Origin: Phymorhynchus buccinoides
Lineage: Eukaryota; Mollusca; Gastropoda; Neogastropoda; Raphitomidae
Reading direction: 5' to 3'
NCBI GenBank assembly: GCA_017654935.2
Contig: CM065710.1
Coordinates: 7,447,935-7,511,934 of the forward strand
Length of the DNA: 64,000 bases
Positions 1-11,018 of this stretch are shown here, piece by piece; positions within the stretch are counted from its first letter, which is position 1; each line of letters begins with the position of its first letter. Under the pieces are notes generated by a model that had not been told where the DNA came from, did not search any database, and saw nothing but the letters and a program-made list of their open reading frames with translations. The position numbers and the translations under genes are program-made.

Positions 1-640
1 TTTTCACACTTATATTCTAATCGACATCGAAATGCATCACTTGCAGCAAAAAATACCAGGGGAGCTTTTCTACAAATAGTTCCCCCAACTTCTGGAAGTT
101 CTGTGCATGTATCTTCCACTGATTGGCTGGAGGAAATCGTTTTCAAAGTGTTTCTTGAGAGAAAAAAAAAGGCAGGAAAATGAGCGCAGAAGCGTCATGC
201 TGTCGTCATGCGCCTAAGTAAGAAATAGTTAGGCCCAGCAAGTCCGACTTCTGGCTGGAGGAGGAAATGTTTTTGAAAGCGTTTCGTGACAAAAAGACAT
301 GAGAATGGACCGGTGAACCAGAAAGATAGTAGATGACAGCAAGCAAAAGGAAAAGGCAGAGTCAAAGAGAGTGACAGATTAGAGGAAGTTACAAGCACGA
401 GAACTTTATGAATGAAATTCTGTTTAACGTCCTCCGGTCTGGAACAGACACATATGGGACCTTAGTAGATATACAGATGGTGGGAACGATCCTGGAGGCA
501 ATGCCCGAAGGCAGTGCAACAGCAGGAAAGTTCCGAATTTTTAACAAGACATACGTAACTCTGTTTTAGGTTTTTTTAAATGGCTTAAGTGGGTGGAACT
601 ATTTGTACAAAAGACCCACCCCCCGGTATCCCCACGGAGT
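1..640 (-). repeat. Dispersed repeat family R1, inverted copy
   Basis: Reverse-complement relative of 4150-4620, 13420-13610 and 31720-32195. Shared blocks include 'cccccaccttctggaag', the pyrimidine-rich segment read as ctctaatctgtcactctc, and the segment ending near 'cgcatctgcgctcat'. This copy has about 110 bases (roughly 430-540) not present in the B copy, so it is a diverged member and not a simple overlap. No coding capacity is recognised. Family class unknown. Confidence 0.7.
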
Positions 641-699
641 AAAGTCAAGTCAAAACATTTGTTTTCAGATGGTACATTGAATAAGAAATAATGTTTGCT

Positions 700-717
700 T
701 TTGTGCGCATGTGTGTG

Positions 718-811
<94 letters not shown>

Positions 812-999
812 TTGTTTCTTTTTTTCTTCACTTACTGTCTGAAGGGTTGGTGGGGCCGGAGGGGCCGGAGGTGTTTACCTCCCCTCCCGGGCGAGGCTGA
901 GGGAACGCCGGATTGGCTGCAGGCAGCTCCCCACGTGACTCCGAAGCGACAAATCCTGAAAGAGAAAAAATGAGTGAAGGAGTGAGTGAGTGAGTGAGT

Positions 1000-1044
<45 letters not shown>

Positions 1045-1092
1045 TGAGAGACAGAGAGGGCTTGCTCAAGGAGTGACTTGGTGTGTATGTTG

Positions 1093-1125
<33 letters not shown>

Positions 1126-1175
1126 TGCGCGCGTATATATATATATACACACATATATACGGTGTATATCAAATC
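700..1175. repeat. Low-complexity block: GTGC, TG, GAGT and GA microsatellites
   Basis: GTGC/GC/TG tract at about 709-810, GAGT then GA tract at about 980-1040, and TG/CG/TA tract at 1092-1150. Between them lies a short unique GC-rich segment (840-960) that is also present, inverted, at 3830-3950 and again at 31390-31500. Open frames across this block are simple-repeat artefacts. Confidence 0.85.
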
Positions 1176-2312
1176 AAATCAAATCAAATCAAATCAAGTT
1201 CACTTTATTATCTCCCAAGGAGAAATTTTGTTCAGGTGCCAGAATAACAAAGACATCGACATTCAGCATGCATGAATAGGAGCAAAAGTTACACATAATA
1301 CACACTTAAAGATACACATTATAATTACGTGGATACATACACGTCTAAGGATAAGCATGCATAGTTTCTTTTAACACGATGAACACACATTTAAACCTAA
1401 AAGGATCATGAGTTTAGGAGGTGGATGGATCTGGGGATGAAGGATTTCTGTGCCCTGGAGTTGACTTTAAAAGTTTTCTAGCGACGTCCAGAAGGTAATA
1501 GTTCGTAATGTTTGTTCAAAACATGGGAGGTGTCATTTACAATCTTCCTGGCTTTATGCTTGGTTCGTCTTTCGTACATCTCATTCAAACCCATCTCTCT
1601 CTTTCCAACAACTTTACTACACACATTCACCACATCATCCAACACACGCTTGTTCTTCAAACACAGACTTCCAAACCAACACGTAAAGGAAACAGTAAGC
1701 ACAGACTCAATGCAGCTACTATAGTACGTATGCAAAATGTTTGAGTTAATACCAATGTTTCTCAGTCTGTGCAAAATAAACAATCTTGATTGACATTTCT
1801 TATGTATGTTCTGTGTGTTCTTGTCGAAAGTCAGTTTGTCGTCCAAAATGGTACCTAAGTATTTGTATTCTGATACTCTTTCCACTGTTTCACCATCAAT
1901 TTCTACCTTGGGCACAGGTGGTGGAGCTTTCCTAAAGTCTATTAACATTTCTTTTGTTTTGAGCACATTGAGGTCCAGATAGTTTTCTTTACACCACAGA
2001 CAGAATTTCGCAACTTGACTAAAGTAGTGAGAATCAGAATTTGAAAGGTCTTGTATGGCCGAATCGTCTGAATATTTTATGATAGGAACATTCTCAGTAC
2101 CTCTACAGTTGTTGGTATACAAGGTAAAAAGAACAGGAGAGAGAACAGTACCCTGAGGCGCACCAGTTGAAGTAGAGAGTGGAGAGGAGAGCACTGACTG
2201 ATAGCGGACTGATTGGCTTCTATTGAGAAGAAAGTTAACGAGCCAGAGGACCAATTTAGGATCAACATGAAGGTCTAACAACTTCAGACCTAAAAGGTGT
2301 GATTGAATAGTA
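1158..2312 (-). pseudogene. Non-LTR retrotransposon (LINE) fragment with reverse transcriptase C-terminal half
   Basis: The minus-strand frame from about 2311 to 1478 carries non-LTR reverse transcriptase hallmarks: the palm motif GAPQGTVLSPVLF and a catalytic box YSDD (the usual form is F/YADD), followed by the KYLG block. The 5' end is cut at an AT microsatellite, so the endonuclease and the first RT blocks are missing. The frame ends in TAG after LLPSGRR. Related copies at 24170 and 51720 read TAC there and continue about 20 residues to LLNS, so this copy is prematurely stopped. Its 3' UTR ends in tandem TTGAT units (1170-1197), a typical short-repeat LINE tail. Dead 5'-truncated copy. Confidence 0.85.
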
Positions 2313-2640
2313 TATATATATAGATATATAGTTTGCTTTGATCAAAATTTTCTGTGTCCAATGTCTTTATTTGTGAACCTCAGAATATATATATATATAG
2401 TTTGCTTTGATAAAAACTTTTCTGTGTCCAATGTCTTTATTTGTGAACCTCAGAAACAAAACCAGTTAACGTTAACTTTGAGTAATGGTTTTGTTTCTGA
2501 GGTTCACAAATAAAGACATTGGACACAGAAAAGCTTTATCAAGGCAAACTATTCTGCATTTCAAATGCACTAACTTTTCAGTCCTTCAGAGTAGGGGTAC
2601 GGAGCTGGCTATTCACTGAGTTTTTCTTTCATACTATATA
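2290..2640. repeat. Penelope-type terminal-repeat fragments arranged as direct and inverted copies
   Basis: The block 'tgtgtccaatgtctttat' to 'gtgaacctcaga' occurs at about 2350-2393, again at 2426-2454, and inverted at 2497-2530, so 2401-2462 and 2488-2550 form a hairpin with about 60-bp arms. The same block, more diverged, forms the terminal direct repeats of the ribozyme-bearing elements at 7178-7960 and 26565-27150, which is why a Penelope-like origin is inferred. AT microsatellites flank it. Confidence 0.6.
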
Positions 2641-2827
2641 TATATATATATACTATATGCTATATATATAGCAGAACAAAAAAAGAATAAAAACTAACAA
2701 AAGAAAGAATGTAGACTATTCCCAATATGTCGGCTTTTGGCCTTGGACGCGGGACAGACAGTAGAACAAACTTGACGTAACAAATACAACACGTAACTTT
2801 TCTTGACGTCATTGTTGTGCCCACATT

Positions 2828-3327
2828 NNNNNNNNNNNNNNNNNNNNNNNNNNNNNNNNNNNNNNNNNNNNNNNNNNNNNNNNNNNNNNNNNNNNNNNNN
2901 NNNNNNNNNNNNNNNNNNNNNNNNNNNNNNNNNNNNNNNNNNNNNNNNNNNNNNNNNNNNNNNNNNNNNNNNNNNNNNNNNNNNNNNNNNNNNNNNNNNN
3001 NNNNNNNNNNNNNNNNNNNNNNNNNNNNNNNNNNNNNNNNNNNNNNNNNNNNNNNNNNNNNNNNNNNNNNNNNNNNNNNNNNNNNNNNNNNNNNNNNNNN
3101 NNNNNNNNNNNNNNNNNNNNNNNNNNNNNNNNNNNNNNNNNNNNNNNNNNNNNNNNNNNNNNNNNNNNNNNNNNNNNNNNNNNNNNNNNNNNNNNNNNNN
3201 NNNNNNNNNNNNNNNNNNNNNNNNNNNNNNNNNNNNNNNNNNNNNNNNNNNNNNNNNNNNNNNNNNNNNNNNNNNNNNNNNNNNNNNNNNNNNNNNNNNN
3301 NNNNNNNNNNNNNNNNNNNNNNNNNNN
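2828..3327. other. Scaffold gap (500 N)
   Basis: Exactly 500 N, a placeholder size rather than a measured gap. The right-hand sequence starts inside the 3' end of the LINE family also seen inverted at 1158-1480, so the joint falls within a repeat. Confidence 0.98.
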
Positions 3328-3592
3328 TATCCCCAGATCCATCCACCTCCTAAACTCATGATCCGTTTAGGTTTAAATGTGTGTTCATCGTGTTAAAAGA
3401 AACTATGCATGCTTATCCTTAGACGTGTATGTATCCACGTAATTATAATGTGTATCTTTAAGTGTGTATTATGTGTAATTTTTGCTCCTATTAATGCATG
3501 CTGAATGTCGATGTCTTTGTTATTCTGGCACCTGAACAAAATTTCTCCTTGGGAGATAATAAAGTGAATTTGATTTGATTTGATTTGATATA
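3328..3592 (+). mobile_element. LINE 3' end with TTGAT tail
   Basis: Contains the last codons (IHPPPKLM-region, cut by the gap), the 3' UTR ending 'gggagataataaagtgaa', and a tail of TTGAT repeats. It is the same family as 1158-2312, opposite orientation. Confidence 0.8.
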
Positions 3593-3654
3593 CACCGTAT
3601 ATATGTATGTGTGTATATATACGCGCGCACGCATGCGCGCGCACGCACACACAC

Positions 3655-3708
3655 ACACCAACATACACACACCAAGTCACTCCTTGAGCAAGCCCTCTCT
3701 GTCTCTCA

Positions 3709-3791
<83 letters not shown>

Positions 3792-3970
3792 ACTCACTCA
3801 CTCACTCACTCACTCACTCATTTTTTCTCTTTCAGGATTTGTCGCTTTGGAGTCACGTGGGGAACTGCCTGCAGCCAATCCGGCGTGCCCTCAGCCTCGC
3901 CCGGGAGGGGAGGTAACCACCTCCGGCCCCACCAATTCTCCAGACAGTAAGTGAAGAAAAAAAGAAACAA

Positions 3971-4009
<39 letters not shown>

Positions 4010-4095
4010 GCACGCACACACGCACACGCACGCACGCACGCACGCATACACACATGCGCACGCGCGCGCACACGCACACACACACACACACGCAC
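3655..4095 (+). repeat. CT, CTCA and CA/CG microsatellites around a short conserved GC-rich segment
   Basis: CT tract about 3711-3786, CTCA tract 3790-3820, GC-rich segment 3830-3950, CA/CG tract 3975-4095. Same order as the inverted block at 700-1175 and the copy at 31245-31650. Confidence 0.85.
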
Positions 4096-4149
4096 AAAAG
4101 CAAACATTATTTCTTATTTAATGTACCATCTGAAAACAAATGTTTTGAC

Positions 4150-4620
4150 TTGACTTCATACCGGGTGGTGGGTCTTTTGTACAAATAGTTCCCCCACCTT
4201 CTGGAAGCCATTAAAAAACAACCCAGAGTTACGTATGTCTTGTTAAAAATTCGGGACTTGCTTGTAACTTCCTCTAATCTGTCACTCTCTTTGACTCTGC
4301 CTTTTCCTTTTGCTTGCTGTCATCTACTATCTTTCTGGTTTACCGGTCCATTCTCATGTCTTTTTGTCACGAAACGCTTTCAAAAACATTTCCTCCTCCA
4401 GCCAGAAGTCGGACTTGCTGGGCCTAACTATTTCTTGCTTAGGCGCATAACGACAGCATGACGCATCTGCGCTCATTTTCCTGCCTTTTTTTTCAAGAAA
4501 CACTTTGAAGTGGAAGATACATGCACAGAACTTCCAGAAGTTGGGGGAACCATTTGTAGAAAAGCTCCCCTGGTATTTTTTGTCGATTAGAATATATGTG
4601 TGAAAAGTTCCAGGGGGTGG
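4150..4620 (+). repeat. Dispersed repeat R1, plus orientation
   Basis: The most complete R1 copy in contig B. It is flanked on the right by an AAC microsatellite (4688-4720). Related to 1-640 (inverted), 13420-13610, 17020-17295 (inverted), 20570-20720 and the contig C counterparts. Confidence 0.7.
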
Positions 4621-4684
4621 GGTGAGGTGGAGTGGGGGTGCATTTGATAGTTAAAAAGCAAGAACAAAGCAAAACAACTACAAT

Positions 4685-4720
<36 letters not shown>

Positions 4721-4901
4721 GCAGACCAAAAAAAACAAGAAAAAAACGAACGGTTTAGATAGGAACCAACTTTGAAAAGTAAACACTAACTTTTTTTTAC
4801 GCAAAAATACTTTCTCGGAAATCTGCACTTGTTCTTGTAGCCTTTCATATCACCACAAGATGAATGATGTCTTCTGGCCTTCACACATAGTGATACTACT
4901 A

Positions 4902-6078
4902 CTGGCAAAAAGTTAAGGTCCAGCTCTCATTTTGACGTCCTTTCTTGTTATTGTAATTAATAGACCTGAAACAAATTAGCAATTACCCAAACCCTGTTGC
5001 AAACATTGACCAGACACACCTCAATGGATGCACAACACCAAACAACTCAATGCTTTACAAGACGGGGTTCAGCTGCACGTGCCAAAAGCATGACAAATCT
5101 GCAATCTGTGTGGCTGTGGTAGCAAATGTGTTTGAAAAAAGGGCGAAGTGTCCATGTTGGTTCATGATGAACACATTTCAGCCGTCTTTGGCTATACATC
5201 AGTAGACTGAATAGCCTTTCAAGCCAGTTCAAAAAGCATGGCTCATAGGCAAAGACTGGACACTGCAGATCGTGGACGCGCCTTAGCGTTGATTGACGAG
5301 GGGATTTCTGGCCGCGAGGTTGCCAGGCTCAACGTGTCTCACTCCGTTATCCAACGTCTCTTAGAGAGGTTCCAGGATCGGTCACGACCAGGTCGTCCTC
5401 GGTGTACCAACAGACAGGATGACCGATTCCTCATGCTGTCCGCTCTACGCAATCGGACCGTCACCTCATCCACCCTGAGGCGTGAGCTCATGCAGGCTTC
5501 GAACGTCAATGTCATCAGAAGGACAGTTTGCAACCGTTTGCACGAGTTCTCGCTGTCTTCCCGGAGACCAGCAGTCCGAGTACCCCTAACTCCAGGTCAC
5601 CACAGAGCCCGTGCAGACTGGACGTGTCGTGGACGATTATCTACAGCAACAGGGGATCATCAGGATGCAGTGGCCATCTCGTTCACCCGATCTGGCTCCA
5701 ATTGAGCACCTTTGGGATGTCCTTGGCCGGAGGGTAGCCAACAACCACCCCCCTCCTGTTGACGTGGCCCAGCTCATTTTTTTCCTTCAGCAGGAGTGGC
5801 AGGCCATACCGCAGGACACTCTACGGACCCTGGTGGACTCCATGCGTCGACGCTGCGCTGAATGCCTGGCAGCAAACGGTGGCCACACGCGGTACTGAGT
5901 GGAGGGTGACTGGACATTAAAGCTCACTGTTCGCGTCCGAATTGTTGATTTCGTTCAATGTTGAAATGAATTTGTTGTTGAATACATTTTGATCATTCTG
6001 AAACAGGTTTTCTTGAAATTTGCTGTGGTGTTGGGGTCTGGGAGATGTCATTGGAAGTGGCCCTTAACTTTTTGCCAG
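4902..6078 (+). mobile_element. Tc1/mariner element, internally deleted
   Basis: Perfect 17-bp terminal inverted repeats, CTGGCAAAAAGTTAAGG at 4902 and its complement ending at 6078, each bordered by TA (4900-4901 and 6079-6080), the target duplication of the Tc1/mariner group. Length 1177 bp against about 1.6 kb for intact Tc1-like elements, in agreement with a central deletion in the transposase. The insertion is shared with 32468-33645. Confidence 0.93.
5238..5898 (+). pseudogene. Tc1-type transposase, central part deleted
   Basis: The N-terminal part (5238 to about 5610) has the paired-like helix-turn-helix region (GREVARLNVSHSVIQRLLER, then GRPRCTNRQDD). The C-terminal part (5611-5898, a different frame) has the end of the DDE domain with WPSRSPDLAPIEHLWDVLG, ending HTRY-stop. 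The two parts abut near 5612-5630, and the segment that should hold the first two catalytic aspartates is absent. The product cannot catalyse transposition. The truncated N-terminal DNA-binding half remains open to 5705. Confidence 0.9.
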
Positions 6079-6289
6079 TACTATATGTTGTTTATTAGTA
6101 ATCGGGTATTTCTTGGTATTGCACTACCTCCAGGATCGACCTACAATCTTTACATTTAAAAAATGTCCCCTCTGTATGCCTACCTGTTTCATCCAGGTCG
6201 GTGGACTTAAAACACATTTCTGTCTGTCTTATGTCCTTAACTTTTAAATTAAAAACCGTTATAACATGTTCCCAACATTTCTGAACCTA

Positions 6290-6300
<11 letters not shown>
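6079..6300. other. Unassigned sequence right of the Tc1 element
   Basis: About 220 bp with no recognisable gene. Its right part contains the first copy of the unit that recurs in the TG array ('aacctaggcctactatg'). Confidence 0.6.
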
Positions 6301-7095
<795 letters not shown>

Positions 7096-7177
7096 CAAGT
7101 CAAAATTTTATTTAAAGATGGACATTTAATAAGCAAACATACATGCTTTTTTCCCCATCAAGCCATCTATAAACTAT

Positions 7178-7960
7178 AAAGTTATTCAGTTTCTTTCGTA
7201 GGCTCACAAACTTAAATATTGGACACAAAACAAGTTTTTTTCAAGCAAACTATATAAATATAAGAGGAAAGTTTAATGGTGTGGTTGTTTTTTCTTCTTC
7301 AATTCTTGTACGTTTATATTATACTTGGAAGAAGGAAAGCGCATCAGTCTACTTGATCCAGGCACACCTCTCTACATTCCTCCTCACTGGGAGTATGTTG
7401 GTGTTTACTACGATTTCTATGACCTCCCTTATTGAATCCTTCACTGGATCCACCAACATGGCATCCCATCTCTTCTACTCTCTTCGAGGGATTGTAACTT
7501 TAGAACATTATTATTTTTGTTATTTTACACAAGATTGTTACGATTTCTTTTTAATTAAGTGCTGGTTTGCTTTTATTGTGGACTTTCAATCTGGTGCAAA
7601 GAGGACAACCTTTCTCTTGTAGAAAGTCTTCTAGCTCAGTTTGAATGTTCACTGTGGACATACTTTGCAGACCGATATGCAGACTGAAGAGTCTTTCTCA
7701 AAGACGAAACAGCTGTCTTTGCATAGGCATTGTCTATTATTGGGAGAAAAAGTAAATCAGCACATTATTTTATTTTATTCTTTTCAGAACACAGAATAAA
7801 TTGTAAAATTAAAATTAAAGTTATTCAGTTTCTTTCGTAGGCTCACAAACTTAAATATTGGACACAAAACAAGTTTTTTTCAAGCAAACTATATATATAA
7901 GAGGAAAGTTTAATGGTGTGGTTGTTTTTTCTTCTTCAATTCTTGTACGTTTATATATTA
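7178..7960 (+). mobile_element. Penelope/retrozyme-like element with direct terminal repeats
   Basis: Near-identical direct repeats of about 145 bp at 7178-7323 and 7817-7960 are spaced 639 bp apart and enclose a unique segment with one hammerhead ribozyme. Established knowledge: Penelope-like elements have tandem pseudo-LTRs that carry minimal type I hammerheads, and non-autonomous retrozymes share this layout. No protein is convincingly encoded. Small open frames in the interior are unassigned. Related, inverted copy at 26565-27150. Confidence 0.7.
7676..7725 (+). ncRNA. Type I hammerhead ribozyme
   Basis: All conserved parts are in order. Stem I 5' strand TATGCAGA (7676-7683); core CTGAAGA (7684-7690, fits CUGANGA); stem II GTCTTT/AAAGAC closed by CTC (7691-7705); core GAAA (7706-7709); 2-bp stem III AC/GT with loop AGCT (7709-7716); cleavage triplet GTC ending at 7717; stem I 3' strand TTTGCATA (7718-7725). 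Stem I gives 8 pairs including one G-U. A very short stem III is typical of Penelope-type hammerheads, which often work as dimers. Predicted cleavage is after 7717. Confidence 0.9.
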
Positions 7961-7985
7961 AAAAAAAAATATAAAACACATATAC

Positions 7986-8025
<40 letters not shown>

Positions 8026-8037
8026 AAACATTGACAG

Positions 8038-8090
8038 GCAACACCAATCAGAACATGTTGGATCTCTACGCAAACGTCTACCACGGAGAT
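8038..8090 (+). CDS. Expansin-like protein, first recognisable exon
   Basis: Acceptor 'ttgacag' and donor 'gat|gtgagt' bound a 53-nt exon encoding NTNQNMLDLYANVYHGD, entering in phase 1 and leaving in phase 0. It joins in frame to GTYYGEGQDGAC of the next exon, giving the HGDGTYYGEG start of the double-psi beta-barrel expected in expansins. The upstream exon(s) with the start codon and signal peptide were not found. Everything between the gap and here is repeats. Moderately sure, because the exon is short and rests on splice sites, phase and context. Confidence 0.7.
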
Positions 8091-8139
8091 GTGAGTATCC
8101 CCCCTCACTTTTATTTGTTTGTTTATTTGTTTGAAGGGA

Positions 8140-8390
8140 ATTTTAGCGTCCAATCAGTCGTAGACTGTTACGTACGATATTCCCGAAGACAGTGGGGTCT
8201 TCCAGGGGATGAAGGGGGTGAAGTGGCGATGAGACAATGGTCTAGAGACGTGGCAGCCGCCGTGGATGATTCTGGTAACATCGCGGACCCTTGAACTAGG
8301 GGTTCGCCGTCTGAAACTGGATCATTCGTCCAAGTCTGGGCTGTGTTCCTGTCCTTGATGCTTAGGGTGGAATCAGCATCGTCGTCGCGG
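8140..8390. other. Intron segment, relatively GC-rich, unassigned
   Basis: Clearly more GC-rich than the flanks, as is 8766-9200 beyond the minisatellite. No recognised domain in any frame. It could be an old insertion. Conserved in the contig C counterpart. Confidence 0.4.
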
Positions 8391-8765
8391 GAAGCATTGT
8401 GAGGCAGCCCGTAGGTTGTTCGGAGCATTGTGAGACAGCCCGTAGGTTGTTCGAAGCATTGTGAGACAGAGAGCCCGTAGGTTGTTCGAAGCATTGTGAG
8501 ACAGCCCGTAGGTTGTTCGAAGCATTGTGAGACAGCCCGTAGGTTGTTCGAAGCATTGTGAGACAGACAGCCCGTAGGTTGTTCGAAGCATTGTGAGACA
8601 GCCCGTAGGTTGTTCGAAGCATTGTGAGACAGTCCGTAGGTTGTTCGAAGCATTGTGAGACAGCCCGTAGATTGTTCGAAGCATTGTGAGACAGCCCATA
8701 GGTTGTTTGAAGCATTGTGAGACAGCCCGTAGGTTGTTCGAAGCATTGTGAGACAGCCTATAGGC
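8391..8765. repeat. 31-bp minisatellite, about 12 units
   Basis: Unit 'agcattgtgagacagcccg' + 'taggttgttcga'. Most units are 31 bp, with a few 4-bp insertions (for example near 8468 and 8566). The minus strand is open in all three frames because the unit contains no stop in any frame and 31 is not a multiple of 3. The resulting 'proteins' are repeat artefacts. There are no spacers, so it is not CRISPR. Confidence 0.93.
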
Positions 8766-9204
8766 CGTCGATCCCAATACCCTCTGTACTTGTCCGTGGT
8801 TGCTGGTTGCTAACTCCTCTCCCAAAGGCCGTCTTCAGGACCACCACCGGGCGGCCTTCTCCATACCGGAATGCTGGTGTCGTCGACACACGGGCGGGAG
8901 ACACACTTCGAGTCGAACAGTCTCTGCAGGCAGATGTGATTCCCCCCAGTATAGAGGCCCTCCACCTCCGGTGTACCCGGAGCAGCTACTGGGCATCGGC
9001 GTCTGCTGCAGAGATTATCCAAGTCACCGTACGTCGCCCCATCAGCATGCCAAGTCAGCCAACATCCGCAGTGAGGGAGGATGACTGTGCCGCCCTTTCT
9101 GCTGCCTGCCACTCAGCAGAATGTCAAGTGCTAATGCCACCTCACACTCGGAATGTTACGTGTATGTGTTTCATTGCCTTTCATTTGGAGACTGATTCTT
9201 GACC
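8766..9204. other. GC-rich intron segment, unassigned
   Basis: Open on the plus strand from 8717 to 9202 (161 codons) but the protein matches nothing I recognise, and the segment lies between two exons of the expansin-like gene. It may be part of an old transposon ending at the palindromic element at 9205. Confidence 0.35.
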
Positions 9205-9365
9205 GTGAAATGAAGCAAATTTCAGTTAAATTTTGCCCATGAGACGAATGCTGAACATTAACACTCGTCTCATGGGCAAAATGTGACTGAAATTTGCTTC
9301 ATTTCATGAGATAATCGGCATGGGCTTCTTACCCGCCCATGGGCTTTTTACCCCGTCTTACCCTA
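9205..9365. mobile_element. Palindromic TA-flanked MITE, left-truncated
   Basis: Shares the inner arm 'gcccatgagacgaatgct', its inverse, and the right end 'ctttttaccccgtctta' with the full copies at 16725-16938 and 17599-17812. The outer about 55 bp of the left arm is missing. Confidence 0.8.
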
Positions 9366-9489
9366 TTGTTTTGTTTTCTGTGTCGTTTGAAATAAAAAGG
9401 GATATTTTGTTGAAATATCACACGTTTTGTTTTGTCTCGTCAATAAAAGAAAAAAGGCCACTTTGTACTTGTGTGTTTGTATGGTGTTT

Positions 9490-10868
9490 TGTAATAGGTG
9501 CCCCAGAACGAGCATAGCCAAGTAACTACGCATTGTTTATAAATAAGTTATGCTTACAATAAAATAACGCCACTTTGCACTTGTGTATGTATTTGTATTT
9601 GTATTGTGTTTTGTCATTGGTGCCCTGGAACGAGCATTATTCAGTAACTACGCATTGTTCATAAAGTGTTATATTTATGCTCGTTATGGGGCTCATCATT
9701 ATTACATAGGTATTATTAAGGTACTCTATTATTGCAGCCAGGAAAACACATGCATGTAGATTGTGCGCATTGTTGATAAAGCGTTACACTTATGCTCGTT
9801 CCAGGGCTCATAATTAAGGTCAGGCATACTGATACACACACATTAGCTATCTGCACTTCACACATTGAGTGTCATACTTATGACTTTATGCTCGTTCCAG
9901 GGCATGTGGTACGGTGAATAAATAAATGTCAGACCAGGAATGCATCTTCACACATGAGTGTTATACTTATGCTCGTTCCATGGCACCTAGGCTACTACAG
10001 TGAAGGTAGGTAGATCAAGCTATCTTCACACATGAGTGTTATACTTATGCTCGTTCCAGGGCACCTATTACAGCGAAGGTCAGGTAGTGCAAGCTATCTT
10101 CACACATGAGTGTTATACTTACGCTCGTTCCAGGGCACCTATTACGGCGTAGGTAGGTAGTGCAAGCTATCTTCACACATGAGTGTTATACTTATGCTCG
10201 TTCCATGGCACCTAGGCTACTACAGTGAAGGTAGGTAGAGCAAGCTATCTTCACACATGAGTGTTATACTTATGCTCGTTCCAGGGCACCTATTACAGCG
10301 AAGGTAGGTAGTGCAAGCTATCTTCACACATGAGTGTTATACTTACGCTCGTTCCAGGGCACCTATTACGGCGTAGGTAGGTAGTGCAAGCTATCTTCAC
10401 ACATGAGTGTTATACTTATGCTCGTTCCAGGGCACCTATTACGGCGAAGGTAGGTAGTGCAAGCTATCTTCACACATGAGTGTTATGCTTACGCTCGTTC
10501 CAGGGCACCTATTACGGCGAAGGTAGGTAGTGCAAGCTATCTTCACACATGAGTGTTATACTTACGCTCGTTCCAGGGCACCTATTACGGCGAAGGTAGG
10601 TAGTGCAAGCTATCTTCACACATGAGTGTTATGCTTACGCTCGTTCCAGGGCACATATTACGGCGAAGGTAGGTAGTGCAAGCTATCTTCACACATGAGT
10701 GTTATACTTACGCTCGTTCCAGGGCACCTATTACGGCGAAGGTAGGTAGTGCAAGCTATCTTCACACATGAGTGTTATACTTACGCTCGTTCCAGGGCAC
10801 CTATTACGGCGAAGGTAGGTAGTGCAAGCTATCTTCACACATGAGTGTTATACTTACGCTCGTTCCAG
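9490..10868 (+). repeat. Tandem array of exon 2 acceptor edge, about 73-74 bp units
   Basis: About 13 well-conserved units from 9940, plus older diverged ones from 9750. Each contains intron end 'atgctcgttccag', the exon start GGCACCTATTACGGCGAAGG, and then 'taggtagtgcaagctatctt' in place of the coding continuation. Each unit therefore presents an acceptor, about 19 nt of exon, and GAAG|GTAGGT, a good donor match. Inverted copies of the same edge ('ggtgccccagaacgagcat') occur at about 9499 and 9618. Confidence 0.92.
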
Positions 10869-11018
10869 GGCACCTATTACGGCGAAGGTCAGGACGGCGC
10901 GTGCACGTATGACCAGGCTGGATTCCCGGCTGTAGGATTGTCCAATCAAATCGACGCCCTGGTTGCCCTGAACCATATCATCTGGCACAACTCTAAGGCC
11001 TGCGGAATGTGCTTCAAG
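10869..11018 (+). CDS. Expansin-like protein, exon 2 (double-psi beta-barrel start)
   Basis: A 150-nt exon, phase 0 on both sides, acceptor 'cgttccag' and donor 'aag|gtaagt'. It encodes 50 residues beginning GTYYGEGQDGACTYD and ending KACGMCFK. GACxY and CGxCF are the characteristic cysteine motifs of the expansin/GH45-like double-psi beta-barrel. The residues between (GFPAVGLSNQIDALVALN) fit the hydrophobic core of that fold. Expansins loosen polysaccharide networks without hydrolysis. In molluscs such proteins are presumed secreted and may act on dietary cellulose or on extracellular matrix, and which applies here cannot be read from sequence. Confidence 0.92.

Noticed and set aside
2660..3396. 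Open frames spanning the N gap, and likewise at 30402-30989
   Set aside because: They exist only because N is read as an open codon.
8391..8765. CRISPR-like row of 31-bp repeats
   Set aside because: Units are contiguous with no spacers, in a eukaryotic intron; an ordinary minisatellite.
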